Positions 22,669 through 31,220 of a stretch of 44,576 bases of DNA are shown here, piece by piece. Both the position numbers and the translations under genes were made by a program. The stretch comes from Chloroflexota bacterium (GTDB taxonomy: Bacteria; Chloroflexota; FW602-bin22; JACPRP01), in assembly GCA_016210495.1 (NCBI GenBank), contig JACQUC010000071.1, positions 1 to 44,576 on the forward strand, given 5' to 3'. Position 1 is the first letter of the stretch. Each line of letters opens with the position of its first letter. The notes below the pieces were generated by a model that saw only the letters and a list, made by a program, of their open reading frames with translations, did no database searches and was not told the origin of the DNA.

Positions 22669-24772
22669 CGGACCCTTGGGCTCCCAGTTCATATTTCTTG
22701 TCGTATCCCCTGGGCGTGACCATTACGCCGTCGAAGGAAGTCGTCGTCGAGTTCCCGACGATGATCGTAGTTAGCATACCGATCTCGCAGTCAAGCATGT
22801 GCTCCAGGTCCGTAACGACAACCCGCTGACCGTCCCTGAAGGCACTGGTCACTATGCCCACCGGCGTCGCTTCGCGGCGGCACGATAGGAGTATGTCCCT
22901 CGCCTCTTCGATCTGTCGAGTCCGGCGTCCGCTCCTCGGGTTGTACAACACGACCACGAAGTCGCCCCTGGCCGCGGCTTCGAGGCGTCGCGCGATCGCT
23001 GCCCACGGCGTGAGCAGGTCGCTCAGGCTGATGACGGCGAAGTCGTGCATAAGCGGTGCGCCCAGAAGGGCCGCCACGGCATTAAGCGAGGACACTCCGG
23101 GCACGACCTCTATGTGGTGCATCTCGGTCCAACCGTTCGCCCTGGCGACGTCGTAAACAAGGCCAGCCATGCCATAGACGCCGGCGTCGCCGCTTGACAC
23201 CACGCTCACATTCCTGGCGTCATTCGCAAGCTCGACGGCCTTCTTTGCTCGCGCTACCTCCTGCCGCATCCCAGAAACGATAACTTGCTTGCCGTCGAGG
23301 AGATTTCCCAAAAGGTCGATGTACGTTTTGTAGCCAACAACCACATGGCTGGCGGCAAGGGCTTCCGCGGCTCGAAAGGTCATGTGTTCCTTTGCGCCAG
23401 GGCCGATACCGATTACGAAGATGTTCCCGTGAGCCTTTTTGTCCCCTCTCCCTCTGGGAGAGGGAGAGGGTGAGGGCGTTCCTGAGCAGCTAGGATGAAT
23501 GCTAGGGCCAGGAGCGCTGGGGGAACCCTCACCCTCTCCCTTTTGAGAAAGGGAGAGGGGATAATTATCGACTCTGGCCACTGCGACGGTGACGTTTGCC
23601 ATTTTCGTCTTGGCGACCAGCAAGTCATTGGTCTGCGCGCTTAGCATCGCGGCTGGCTCGCAGACCCCGATTGCGCCGATGGCTCGATAAGTGATCTCGG
23701 AAGGGTTCGGGACGTCTGGTACTGCGTTGAGTTCCTCTGGGGAGAAGAGTTCCAAAGGTAGGGAGTACTCGCTGGCGAACGCGACGAGGCCCTCTTCCTT
23801 GCCCTTCAGGTCTATGGTAGCCAGGTTACGGATACACTGCGGCGACAGATCGTGCTCGCGCAGCGTGTCCAGGACGGCGGCCTCGATCTCGGATTTCGTC
23901 GTGCCGCGATTGCAGCCGATACCGAGCACCAGGCTCTTCGGCCGATAAAGGACCGACATGAACCACAGGTCGGCGTAGTCTTCGCCGAGGACTCGGTCGG
24001 TGATCAACATAGCCGCTGAGCAGGACGATTGAGCCAAGGCGTCGAGATCGTCAAATACCCGGAGGTTGGCCGGCCACGCTCTGCCCGCGGGGTACCAGTG
24101 CTGTTCGCCGGCGTCCTGAAAAAGTCCCACTGACTCGCCGTTTACCAGGGCAGCGCTAGCCTTGGTGAAGTTCTCGGAATTCTCGACGGTCCAGCCGAGG
24201 CCCGCGCCGACAAGATCAGGCGAAATGATGCCCAAAGCGTCGGACGCCGTAGTGATGATCGGCTGGGCGCCGAGCAATCGGGCGACACGATTGGCGAGTA
24301 GGTTGGCGCCGCCGATGTGCCCGGAAAGGCAACTGATGGCGAATCGGCCCAACTCGTCGACGACCACGACGGCCGGATCGGTTCGCTTGTCCTTCAACAG
24401 GGGACTCAGCAGGCGAACTGCGGCACCGAGGGCCATGAACAGGACGAGGCTACTGTACGCTGGGAATAGGTTCCGGACGAGGGCGGTGATGGGGCCGTGG
24501 AAGATATAAGCGCTTGAGGAGGGGACGCCCTCACCCTCGCCCTCTCCCAGAGAGAGAGGGGAGTTTGGTACTCCTAGGGGGAGAGGAGATGCTGGCATCC
24601 GGCTACCTGCCACTCGTGCCTCTTGGAGAGGGGCACTCGGCTGGTGGTCAGGGGCAAACTTCGAGGGGAGGTAGAGGTGGCTGCCCACCAGGCGATGGTG
24701 AAGACGGGAAGCCAGTTGGGCGCCGTTCCTAGTGATGGCCACGATGGCCGTGCCAGAGTTATCAGCCGCCAT
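22658..24772 (-). CDS. CbiG-CbiH fusion: cobalt-precorrin-5A hydrolase plus precorrin-3B C17-methyltransferase
   Basis: The 704-residue protein joins two anaerobic-pathway enzymes. The N-terminal part (about 1-395) is CbiG, which opens the ring lactone: FMALGAAVRLLSPLLKDK, VVVVDELGRFAISCLSGH, GGANLLANRVARLLGAQP, LVLGIGCNRGTTKSEIE. The C-terminal part (about 448-704) is CbiH/CobJ: FVIGIGPGAKEHMTFRAAEA, VVPGVSSLNAVAALLGAP, VVLYNPRSGRRTRQI. The linker is encoded by two inverted GGGAGAGGG-type repeats (23443-23470 and 23532-23559) and reads NYPLSLSQKGEGEGS ... SPSPSPRGRGDKK. A third copy (24531-24565) is inserted near residues 36-80 of CbiG (NSPLSLGEGEGEG). The ATG at 24772 overlaps cbiF by 11 nt. 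Confidence 0.93.
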   Translation of the reverse strand: MAADNSGTAIVAITRNGAQLASRLHHRLVGSHLYLPSKFAPDHQPSAPLQEARVAGSRMPASPLPLGVPNSPLSLGEGEGEGVPSSSAYIFHGPITALVRNLFPAYSSLVLFMALGAAVRLLSPLLKDKRTDPAVVVVDELGRFAISCLSGHIGGANLLANRVARLLGAQPIITTASDALGIISPDLVGAGLGWTVENSENFTKASAALVNGESVGLFQDAGEQHWYPAGRAWPANLRVFDDLDALAQSSCSAAMLITDRVLGEDYADLWFMSVLYRPKSLVLGIGCNRGTTKSEIEAAVLDTLREHDLSPQCIRNLATIDLKGKEEGLVAFASEYSLPLELFSPEELNAVPDVPNPSEITYRAIGAIGVCEPAAMLSAQTNDLLVAKTKMANVTVAVARVDNYPLSLSQKGEGEGSPSAPGPSIHPSCSGTPSPSPSPRGRGDKKAHGNIFVIGIGPGAKEHMTFRAAEALAASHVVVGYKTYIDLLGNLLDGKQVIVSGMRQEVARAKKAVELANDARNVSVVSSGDAGVYGMAGLVYDVARANGWTEMHHIEVVPGVSSLNAVAALLGAPLMHDFAVISLSDLLTPWAAIARRLEAAARGDFVVVLYNPRSGRRTRQIEEARDILLSCRREATPVGIVTSAFRDGQRVVVTDLEHMLDCEIGMLTTIIVGNSTTTSFDGVMVTPRGYDKKYELGAQGSDDS
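23443..23470. repeat. CCCTCTCCC/GGGAGAGGG palindrome encoding part of the CbiG-CbiH linker
   Basis: CCCTCTCCC at 23444-23452 faces GGGAGAGGG at 23456-23464 and is followed by AGAGGGTGAGGG. It is read in frame as SPSPSPRGRG, just before the CbiH domain. Confidence 0.88.
23524..23561. repeat. Second palindrome of the same family in the CbiG-CbiH linker
   Basis: CCCTCTCCCTTT (23532-23543) pairs with AAAGGGAGAGGG (23548-23559), preceded by CCCTCAC. It lies about 60 nt from the copy at 23443 and in opposite orientation as judged by the flanking CCCTCAC/GTGAGGG. It is read as PLSLSQKGEGEG. Confidence 0.88.
24531..24565. repeat. Imperfect palindrome of the same family inside the CbiG domain
   Basis: CCTCACCCTCGCCCTCTCCC is followed by an AG-rich arm ending GAGAGGGGA, a decayed version of the GGGAGAGGG half. 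It is read as SPLSLGEGEGEG in an N-terminal loop of CbiG. Confidence 0.82.
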
Positions 24773-25556
24773 CGTTCGCCTTTCGGTACTGGTGGCCAAA
24801 GCTTCCGTCGTAGAGCCTAGAGCGCGGGTCGCCAGGCGTCGCTTCGTGCCGCAGGGCCAAGGCATCACCCACGAGGATCAGCGCCTGACTTTTGATGCCG
24901 GCAGCGCGAACTTTCCCGGCGATATCGTCCAGTGTGCCGCGCACAATCCTTTGATCTTCCCAACTGGCACGCTGAACAACCGCGACCGGCGTCGACTTGG
25001 CATAGCCGCCGGCCAGCAGACGCTCCACCACCGCGTCGACCATTCCCACGCTAAGAAACAGGACCAGCGTGGCCTGGTGCTCCGCGAGCCGGCTGAGGGC
25101 CTCCTTCGCGGGCACGGGCGTCCGGCCCTCCAAACGGGTAATGATGACGGTCTGGGAAACCTCGGGCACCGTTAGCTCGACGCCGAGAGCGGCGCTGGCG
25201 GCGAAGATCGAGCTCACACCAGGCACCACCTCGTACGGGATGCCATTCGTGTCGAGCACGGCCATTTGCTCCCCAAGCGCCCCGAAAAGACTGGGGTCGC
25301 CCGTGTGGACCCTGGCCACTGTTTTGCCGGCCCGAACGGCGCCGACCATCAGGGCGGTAATCTGCTCCAGGGTGAGGCTGCTGCTGCCACGAATCTCGGC
25401 GTCCTGGCTCGCGAAATCACAGATGTGCTGGTCCACCAGCGAGTCGGCGTAAATGATGACGTCGGCCTGCTCGATGATCCTCTTGCCTTTCAGTGTCAAC
25501 AGCTCGGGATCGCCTGGGCCGGCGCCGATGAAATACACTTTCGGACCAGACGTCAT
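24762..25556 (-). CDS. cbiF: Precorrin-4/cobalt-precorrin-4 C11-methyltransferase
   Basis: CbiF/CobM methylates C11 of the corrin precursor with S-adenosylmethionine. The 264-residue tetrapyrrole methylase has VYFIGAGPGDPELLTLKGKR, YADSLVDQHI, ARVHTGDPSLFGALGEQMA, YEVVPGVSSIFAASAALGVE and LVLFLSVGMVDAVVERLLAG, all at family spacing. The start overlaps the cbiL stop by 4 nt (ATGA), and the end overlaps the CbiG-CbiH gene by 11 nt. It lies mid-operon in the cobalamin cluster. Confidence 0.95.
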   Translation of the reverse strand: MTSGPKVYFIGAGPGDPELLTLKGKRIIEQADVIIYADSLVDQHICDFASQDAEIRGSSSLTLEQITALMVGAVRAGKTVARVHTGDPSLFGALGEQMAVLDTNGIPYEVVPGVSSIFAASAALGVELTVPEVSQTVIITRLEGRTPVPAKEALSRLAEHQATLVLFLSVGMVDAVVERLLAGGYAKSTPVAVVQRASWEDQRIVRGTLDDIAGKVRAAGIKSQALILVGDALALRHEATPGDPRSRLYDGSFGHQYRKANDGG

Positions 25557-26287
25557 TTGGGCTTCCTCACGATGAGCAACGACAAGTAATCGAGCCTTTG
25601 TCCGCGCAGGGTTCGGATGTCTCTAACGATCTCCTCGTCCGTGGCGGTGCACTTCTTGACGTAGACTGCGTTATTCACCAGTTGCATCTCCTCCAACAGG
25701 TTCAGGACTTCGTCAAAGACGTCGCGCAGCTTGACCAGCACGACTGTGTCGAACTTCTGTAGCGCTTCACGAAGCTTGCCGCCTTCGTAACTGGCAGGTA
25801 GCACGGCCAACCTTTCGTCACCGCTTACCAGGGGAAGCGCGGCTCTGGCGGCGGCCGCGTTGATCGACGAAACGCCGGGCACTATCTCTACGTCGATCTG
25901 CGGCCGCTGGTCTCTGAGCATATGGTAAACGTAGATGAACGTGCCGTAAAGCAAGGGGTCTCCCTCGGTAAGGAAGGCGCAGTCCTTGCCCTCCAACAGT
26001 CTCAAGTAAATGGCGTCGCAGGCCTGGCGCCAGTGCAAACGAAGCTCGCCAAGATCCTTCTTCATCGGAAAGACCAGCGGCAGCACTTCTTGCCTGCTGT
26101 GGTCGACGATATTGGCGACGATCGAGTAGGCGTAGCTCTCGTCCCGGCTCGTCTTGCGTGGAACGACGACGACAGGCACCTCTCGGAGGATACGAGCCGC
26201 TTTAATGGTCAGCAATTCCGGATCGCCGGGCCCCACGCCGACGCCAAACAGTCGCCCCAAGCGGGGCTGTGAATCGTGGCTCATCAA
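25553..26287 (-). CDS. cbiL: Precorrin-2/cobalt-factor II C20-methyltransferase
   Basis: CbiL/CobI adds the C20 methyl group, the first dedicated methylation of the pathway. The 244-residue protein shows LFGVGVGPGDPELLTIKAAR, VVVVPRKTSRDESYAYSIV, FLTEGDPLLYGTFIYVYH, IVPGVSSINAAAARAALPLV and LVKLRDVFDEVLNLLEEM, typical of this subgroup. It overlaps cbiET by 4 nt at the start and cbiF by 4 nt at the end. The usual N-terminus is complete. Confidence 0.95.
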   Translation of the reverse strand: MMSHDSQPRLGRLFGVGVGPGDPELLTIKAARILREVPVVVVPRKTSRDESYAYSIVANIVDHSRQEVLPLVFPMKKDLGELRLHWRQACDAIYLRLLEGKDCAFLTEGDPLLYGTFIYVYHMLRDQRPQIDVEIVPGVSSINAAAARAALPLVSGDERLAVLPASYEGGKLREALQKFDTVVLVKLRDVFDEVLNLLEEMQLVNNAVYVKKCTATDEEIVRDIRTLRGQRLDYLSLLIVRKPK

Positions 26288-27528
26288 GCCAGTTCACTCC
26301 TTCTGGCGCTGACGACGAACACTGGGTCAAGCGCCTCGAATCTCATCAGATCGGCGATGCCTCGGCTTCTGGCCACGTTCACGAGCGCCACGTCGACGTC
26401 GAACCGGCGCGCCGCCAGCCCCTGCGTGATGGTGTACAAGTTGGCGACGGTAGCGATGTTGGCCACCAGGCTGCCACGGGACTTCAGTCGTCGGCAGGTC
26501 GCGTCGAGGATGCCCTCCATGTGTCCCCCGCTGCCTCCGATGAATACGACGTCGGGATCGGGCAGCGAAGTAAGGACTTCCGGGGCTAGGCCCTCCACGA
26601 CAACCGCATTGTCGACCCCGAACTTGTGCAGGTTCCAGCGAACGATCTCCGCGTCGGCCGGGTTCTTCTCGACAGCGAATACCCGGCCCGTCGTGGCGAT
26701 CAAAGCCGCTTCTACCGATACCGAGCCGGAGCCAGCGCCAATGTCCCACACGACGCTATCCTCGCGCAGGCTCATCTTCGAAAGGCTGACAACCCTGATC
26801 TCGCACTTGGTGATCAGTCCCTTGAGAGGTCGCCGCTGGAGGAACTCGTCGTCGGGGATGCCCAGCGATGGCCTCATCGAACAAACAGAGTGCTTCGGCT
26901 CAGGCCCTTGCTTCAAAAGGATCAAGACGCTCAACGGCGAAGCAGCTAAGCTCACCAGTCCGCCTAGGTCGGTCTCGACGATGCTCTCGCTGTTGGAGCC
27001 GAGGTTCTGGCACACGAAACACCGATATCCTGATATTCCGCTGGCCAGCAGCACCCTGGCGATCTGTGCCGGCGAGCGCAGCGGGTCGGTAAGCACGCCG
27101 ATCTTCTTGCTGGATCTCACGACCTCGACAATCTCGCCGATGTCGCGGCCGTGAACGCTCGTCAGTACGGCGTCGTCCCAGCTCTCTTTGATCCGTGCGA
27201 ATGCCAGTTGCACCGCGCTGACGCCGGGAACGATCTCCAGTCGCTCCTTGCCAAGGTTGTCGGCGAGGTATCGAGCTATGCCAAAAAAGCCTGGATCGCC
27301 CGAGGCAAGAACCACGACCTGCTCGGCAACCATGAACTCGCGAATGGCGTCGACCAACTCGCGCAAATTGGCTTCGATTGGTATTTTTCGCCCGCGCGCC
27401 TGGGGAACAAGACCCAGCAAGCGCCGGCCACCACAGAGAACGTCGGCGCTGTTGATTATGTCAAGCGCTCTCTGGCCGAGCCCTGCCGCCCCATCCTCTC
27501 CGACCCCGACGACGTACACGCTAGGCAT
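26284..27528 (-). CDS. CbiE-CbiT fusion: precorrin-6B C5,15-methyltransferase/decarboxylase
   Basis: This 414-residue CobL-like protein combines CbiE (about 1-205; VYVVGVGEDGAAGLGQRALD, VLASGDPGFFGIARYL, IVPGVSAVQLAFARIKESW) with CbiT (about 220-414; RPLKGLITKCEIRVVSLSKM, VVWDIGAGSGSVSVEAALI, VFIGGSGGHMEGILD). Together they methylate C5 and C15 and decarboxylate the C12 side chain. The ATG at 27528 is chosen because the family N-terminus begins there. It overlaps cbiD by 8 nt. The much longer in-frame start upstream lies within cbiD and gives non-homologous sequence. Confidence 0.95.
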   Translation of the reverse strand: MPSVYVVGVGEDGAAGLGQRALDIINSADVLCGGRRLLGLVPQARGRKIPIEANLRELVDAIREFMVAEQVVVLASGDPGFFGIARYLADNLGKERLEIVPGVSAVQLAFARIKESWDDAVLTSVHGRDIGEIVEVVRSSKKIGVLTDPLRSPAQIARVLLASGISGYRCFVCQNLGSNSESIVETDLGGLVSLAASPLSVLILLKQGPEPKHSVCSMRPSLGIPDDEFLQRRPLKGLITKCEIRVVSLSKMSLREDSVVWDIGAGSGSVSVEAALIATTGRVFAVEKNPADAEIVRWNLHKFGVDNAVVVEGLAPEVLTSLPDPDVVFIGGSGGHMEGILDATCRRLKSRGSLVANIATVANLYTITQGLAARRFDVDVALVNVARSRGIADLMRFEALDPVFVVSARRSELA

Positions 27529-28612
27529 TGCCACCTGACCTGCCCAAAACGAGTCCGTCGAATCCGACCAGGACGCATTCGACGCCGACCGAGCCTCCAG
27601 CACGTCTGGTGCACTGGGCGGAGGCGAGGTCGCAAATCCTTCCGAAAACCCGCGCCGCCCCGCTCTCCAAGACGATCTCGGCGAAGTGGCGGGCGGTGCT
27701 GGCGGAGCGAATCCGATCCACAACCTCCACCGGGACAGAGCAGTCCGCCGCGATATTAGACAGAAAGTCGTGGTCGACCCGCGAGCGGCTGACGTGCGTC
27801 TGGAAGCTGCCGGCGGCTATCTTCGATAGCTTGCCGATCATGGCCACGATAATCACACCTTTAATGTCCCTGGCAGCACATTGGCGCAGCGCAAAGCCGA
27901 TGAAGTCGCCCATCTGGACGAATGACTCCTGGGGAAGCGCGAGGATAGCCTGAGCGAACTTCTCCGTGCGCCCGCCTGTCGTCAACACGACGCGCGAGCA
28001 GCCGTTGGCGGCGGCGACGTCCAGCGCCTGAGCGATGCAGGACTTGTAGGCACTCGTGGAGAAAGGCTTCACAATTCCCGTGGTGCCAAGAATAGAGATG
28101 CCGCCGATGATGCCTAGCCTTGCGTTCAGCGTCTTCGCGGCCAACTCTCTGCCGCGGGGCACGGAAACTATCACCTCGACCCCCTCATCTGCCACGTCTC
28201 GCCCCAGAGCCGCCTCGATCGATTGGCTAATCATCTTCCTGGGCATGGGGTTGATGGCCGCCGTGCCGACCTCCAGGCCCAGGCCAGGCTTGGTAACCCG
28301 TCCTACCCCCTCACCACCGTCAATGGCGAGTCCAGGCTGCCGCGTCCAGCGCACGGTCGCGCAGATCTCTGCCCCGTGGGTGACGTCGGGGTCGTCGCCG
28401 GCGTCTTTGATCACCGAGCAAATGGCCTGCTTGCAAGAGACGACACATTTCTCGACGTCGAACCTGGCCACGCTTCCAATCGGCAAGGATATCTCCACGA
28501 CGTCAACAGGCCGCTGGGACGCCAGCGCGAGCGTCGCCGCCTTGGCCGCGGCCGCCGCACAGGCACCGGTAGTGTATCCGGTTCTAAGCTCCCGTTTCGG
28601 CTTTCCCATCAC
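27521..28612 (-). CDS. cbiD: Cobalt-precorrin-5B (C1)-methyltransferase, complete copy
   Basis: CbiD methylates C1 in the anaerobic B12 pathway. The 363-residue protein has the N-terminal GYTTGACAAAAAKAATLAL, VIKDAGDDPDVTHGAEI, DGGEGVGRVTKPGLGL, GTAAINPMPRKMI, GISILGTTGIVKPFSTSAYK (about residues 171-190) and a full C-terminal half (VVLTTGGRTEKFAQ, VIIVAMIGKLSKIAAG). Length is normal. The gene overlaps cbiX by about 29 nt and cbiET by 8 nt. A second, truncated CbiD copy is fused to CbiO one gene upstream. Confidence 0.96.
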   Translation of the reverse strand: MMGKPKRELRTGYTTGACAAAAAKAATLALASQRPVDVVEISLPIGSVARFDVEKCVVSCKQAICSVIKDAGDDPDVTHGAEICATVRWTRQPGLAIDGGEGVGRVTKPGLGLEVGTAAINPMPRKMISQSIEAALGRDVADEGVEVIVSVPRGRELAAKTLNARLGIIGGISILGTTGIVKPFSTSAYKSCIAQALDVAAANGCSRVVLTTGGRTEKFAQAILALPQESFVQMGDFIGFALRQCAARDIKGVIIVAMIGKLSKIAAGSFQTHVSRSRVDHDFLSNIAADCSVPVEVVDRIRSASTARHFAEIVLESGAARVFGRICDLASAQCTRRAGGSVGVECVLVGFDGLVLGRSGGNA

Positions 28613-28979
28613 TGCCGCCTGCTTCCCTCACACGCTCCACGACAATTTCGGCCAGCCGCCGATCGTAGCCGATGTGCCGCCCAAGCAAGATCTCAACATG
28701 TGGATACTGTTGTCTCAACTGATCGACCAGGCCGGGAAGATCTGACTGCACGTGCCGTCCCAGATGGAGGAAATAAGGGATCATCACGATCTTGGTAGCG
28801 CCCTGCGCCACGCAGGCTGCCACACCCTCCGGTATGGAGGGTGGATTCAAGCCCATGAAGCCGGCCTCGACGATTTCGAGTTCCGCCAGGCGCCTGACCA
28901 TCTCGATGGTACTGTACATTCCCTCGTTTGCCTCGGCCCTCCTGCTGCCGTGCCCCAGAAGCAGCACCGCCTCCTTCAT
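28584..28979 (-). CDS. cbiX: Sirohydrochlorin cobaltochelatase, short CbiX type
   Basis: CbiX inserts cobalt into sirohydrochlorin, the entry step of anaerobic cobalamin synthesis. The 131-residue product is the short form (CbiX-S) that must dimerise. It carries the metal-binding His in LLLGHGSRRAEANEG and the second His in IPYFLHLGRHVQSDLPGLV. GLNPPSIPEGV and YPHVEILLGRHIG are further family features. It overlaps the CbiO-CbiD fusion by 4 nt upstream and cbiD by about 29 nt downstream. Supply of cobalt by the adjacent CbiMNQO transporter fits its role. Confidence 0.93.
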   Translation of the reverse strand: MKEAVLLLGHGSRRAEANEGMYSTIEMVRRLAELEIVEAGFMGLNPPSIPEGVAACVAQGATKIVMIPYFLHLGRHVQSDLPGLVDQLRQQYPHVEILLGRHIGYDRRLAEIVVERVREAGGSDGKAETGA

Positions 28980-30403
28980 TGTTCCAGGTTCCCCCTCTCA
29001 GACCTCAGCATTAAACCCGTCGTGCCCAGAATGGCGATGCCGCCCTCGATGCCCGCCTGGGGATTCAACGTCCGTGTGGCCATCTCTTCGCCGCCGCGCA
29101 CGGCGATCACGACTTTCGCCCCACGACGATGGGGCAGCGCGGTCGACAAGGCGTCGGCGATCATCTGCCGCGGCACAGGGTTGATGGCCGGCCTACCCGG
29201 GGAAACCGGTAGCCCGGGCGACACAACCCTACCGACTCCCTGTCCGCCTTCGACGATAATTCCCACTTCGTCCGTCATTGTCACGGTGGCGCTTATTTCG
29301 GCGCCGTGTGTCACGTCCCTGCCATCGCCCGCGTCCTTGATAACCGTGGCCACGGCGCATTGGCCGTCCGCGGTTTCGTGCAGTTGGACGTGAGCGATGG
29401 GAATCTCCAAGATCGTGCCGACGGGCGAGCGAAGCTCGGCCACGCTTGTTCTCCTTCCATGGAACAGCATCTCGCCCGCTGCCTTGGCTGCCGCCGCCGC
29501 GGCAGCGCCCGTCGTGAACCCTCGTGCTCCGTCGACCCCCCCATCGCCTCGGCTTCGCCCAACGCATGGCGTCGTGTAAGGGGTTTCCAGGAGCGGCGAT
29601 AGCTCGTCCAGCGTAATCGGTAGCTCGCTCAAAGGGTGTCCGATCTCCGCTCCTACGAGTCGCAGGACGTGGGCAGCGCGAGGGATGCGCAGCTCGCTGC
29701 GGCGCATCAGATCGGGCTGGCCGAAGACCTCCGGGGGAGAGCCGGACGCCACAACCCGCCCACCGTGCAGGACGTAGACCTGTTCGGCGTAGGCCGGGAC
29801 CAGGTCGATATCGTGGGTAGCGAGCACGATGGTGACGCCTTCGTGGTCATTGAGGCGCTGAAGCAGGGCCATCAGCCGGCTCGCGCCCAGTGGGTCGAGT
29901 CCCGCGGTCGGCTCGTCGAGCACGAGAGCTGACGGACGCATGGCGAGCACGCCGGCCAGCGCAGCACGACGCTTCTGCCCGAAGCTGAGGCTGTGGATGG
30001 CACGGGACTCGAATCCCGACAGCCCCACCATATCCAGGGCGATAGCGACACGCCTCATAACTTCTTCCGGCAAGAGCGCCATATTGCGGGGGCCAAAGGC
30101 CACGTCCTCAGCAACGCTGGTCGCAAAAAGCTGGTCGTTGGGGTCCTGGAAGACGAAGCCGACGGACCAGTGTAGCCAGCCGGCTTCGCCACGTCGAACC
30201 TCCTTGCCGTCGACCACGACCCGACCCTCGGTGGCGTGCAGCAGACCGTTGAAATGGCGCAGCAGAGTTGATTTCCCGGAGCCGTTCGGCCCCAAGAGTA
30301 CGACGAACTGGCCCGCCTCGGCGGCGAAGTCCACCCCGCCAAGTGCCTCAATGCCCGATGGGTAGACGTACTTCAGGCCAAGGGCACGAAGACTAGCTCC
30401 CAT
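28976..30403 (-). CDS. Fusion of cobalt ECF ATPase CbiO with the N-terminal half of CbiD
   Basis: Residues 1-280 are a complete CbiO: Walker A LLGPNGSGKSTLLRH (about 36-50), Q-loop FVFQDPNDQLFATSV, signature LSFGQKRRAALAG (139-151), Walker B ALVLDEPTAGLD (159-170) and switch His LATHD. Residues about 292-475 are CbiD-like: ARGFTTGAAAAAAAKAAGEM, VIKDAGDGRDVTHGAEISA, GGQGVGRVVSPGLPV, RPAINPVPRQMI, GIAILGTTGLM. They stop where full CbiD reaches residue 180 of 363, so the C-terminal domain is missing. The two CbiD copies in this operon differ clearly, so this is not an assembly echo. ATPase function with CbiMNQ is secure; the role of the CbiD half is unknown. Confidence 0.93.
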   Translation of the reverse strand: MGASLRALGLKYVYPSGIEALGGVDFAAEAGQFVVLLGPNGSGKSTLLRHFNGLLHATEGRVVVDGKEVRRGEAGWLHWSVGFVFQDPNDQLFATSVAEDVAFGPRNMALLPEEVMRRVAIALDMVGLSGFESRAIHSLSFGQKRRAALAGVLAMRPSALVLDEPTAGLDPLGASRLMALLQRLNDHEGVTIVLATHDIDLVPAYAEQVYVLHGGRVVASGSPPEVFGQPDLMRRSELRIPRAAHVLRLVGAEIGHPLSELPITLDELSPLLETPYTTPCVGRSRGDGGVDGARGFTTGAAAAAAAKAAGEMLFHGRRTSVAELRSPVGTILEIPIAHVQLHETADGQCAVATVIKDAGDGRDVTHGAEISATVTMTDEVGIIVEGGQGVGRVVSPGLPVSPGRPAINPVPRQMIADALSTALPHRRGAKVVIAVRGGEEMATRTLNPQAGIEGGIAILGTTGLMLRSERGNLEQ

Positions 30404-31220
30404 ATACCGTTCCTAGCAAAGAAATCGCGAGCAGCGTCGCCATGCCGATGGCAACTGCCCGCAGGTCGGCAAGGCCGACCTTGCCGCAGGCCTCAATCTG
30501 CAACGTTCCACTGTACCCTCGAGCGGCCATCGCCTGATAAACCCCCTCGGCCCTGTCGTAAGAGCGCGCGATGACCATTCCGATGAGCATGCCATAGGAA
30601 CGCACGCTTCTCCACCAGGTGCTGTGCCCGAGCCTCGCCGCTTGCGCCTCGCGAATTCTCTGGCCATCCTCGGCCAGCAGGAAAAGATACCTGTAGGTAA
30701 GGGCGCTGATCTCCACGAGAATTGGCGGAAGCCTCAGCCAGGCGGCAAGCGACAGCAGTTCCGTAACTGTCGACGTCAAGCTGAAGGTCAGGACCAAGGT
30801 CGTCCCGGCGACGATCTTGCTTCCCAGCAACAGGCCACGCTCCAATCCCTCGGCGTAGGCCACAACAGATCCGACTTGGAGGATAGGAATGCTCCCCGTG
30901 AAGAGCAACTGAGTGGCGACAGCCACCGACGCGAAATACCACGGAATGGCCAGACGACTGGCCAGTGTGCGGGGTGGAAGTCCGAGTGCCAGTAACAATG
31001 CCAGGCAAGATGCCATCAGCAGAAGTGAACTGATGCTCGAGGACCACGCCAGATTCAAGGTCAGGGCAGCGCCCAAGATGAATAGCCTGGCCTGAGGTCT
31101 GATGTTCGCCAAGAAGCGAGCCCTCGGACCGAAACGCCGCGAGGTGGCGCCGATCTCCTCCAGGTAGTCGTGTTCACACACTGGCTTCTTTTCCTTTGCT
31201 GCCCGTGGAATTTTCTCCAT
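30393..31220 (-). CDS. cbiQ: Cobalt ECF transporter transmembrane subunit CbiQ
   Basis: CbiQ is the coupling membrane subunit of the CbiMNQO cobalt importer. The protein has about five to six membrane spans and the two cytoplasmic Ala-Arg-Gly type motifs that contact CbiO: AQAARLGHSTWWRSV and AEGVYQAMAARGYSGTL. Early FGPRARFLANIRPQARL fits the family start region. The ATG at 31220 is listed, but a GTG at 31181 (AAGGA about 10 nt upstream, 8-nt overlap with cbiN) would give a more typical N-terminus; a start at 31289 is less likely. The end overlaps the CbiO-CbiD gene by 11 nt. Confidence 0.92.
   Translation of the reverse strand: MEKIPRAAKEKKPVCEHDYLEEIGATSRRFGPRARFLANIRPQARLFILGAALTLNLAWSSSISSLLLMASCLALLLALGLPPRTLASRLAIPWYFASVAVATQLLFTGSIPILQVGSVVAYAEGLERGLLLGSKIVAGTTLVLTFSLTSTVTELLSLAAWLRLPPILVEISALTYRYLFLLAEDGQRIREAQAARLGHSTWWRSVRSYGMLIGMVIARSYDRAEGVYQAMAARGYSGTLQIEACGKVGLADLRAVAIGMATLLAISLLGTVYGS

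Noticed and set aside
29999..30016. tRNA-like GGGACTCGAATCCCG sequence
   Set aside because: It resembles a T-arm but lies inside cbiO coding sequence with no acceptor, D or anticodon arms around it.
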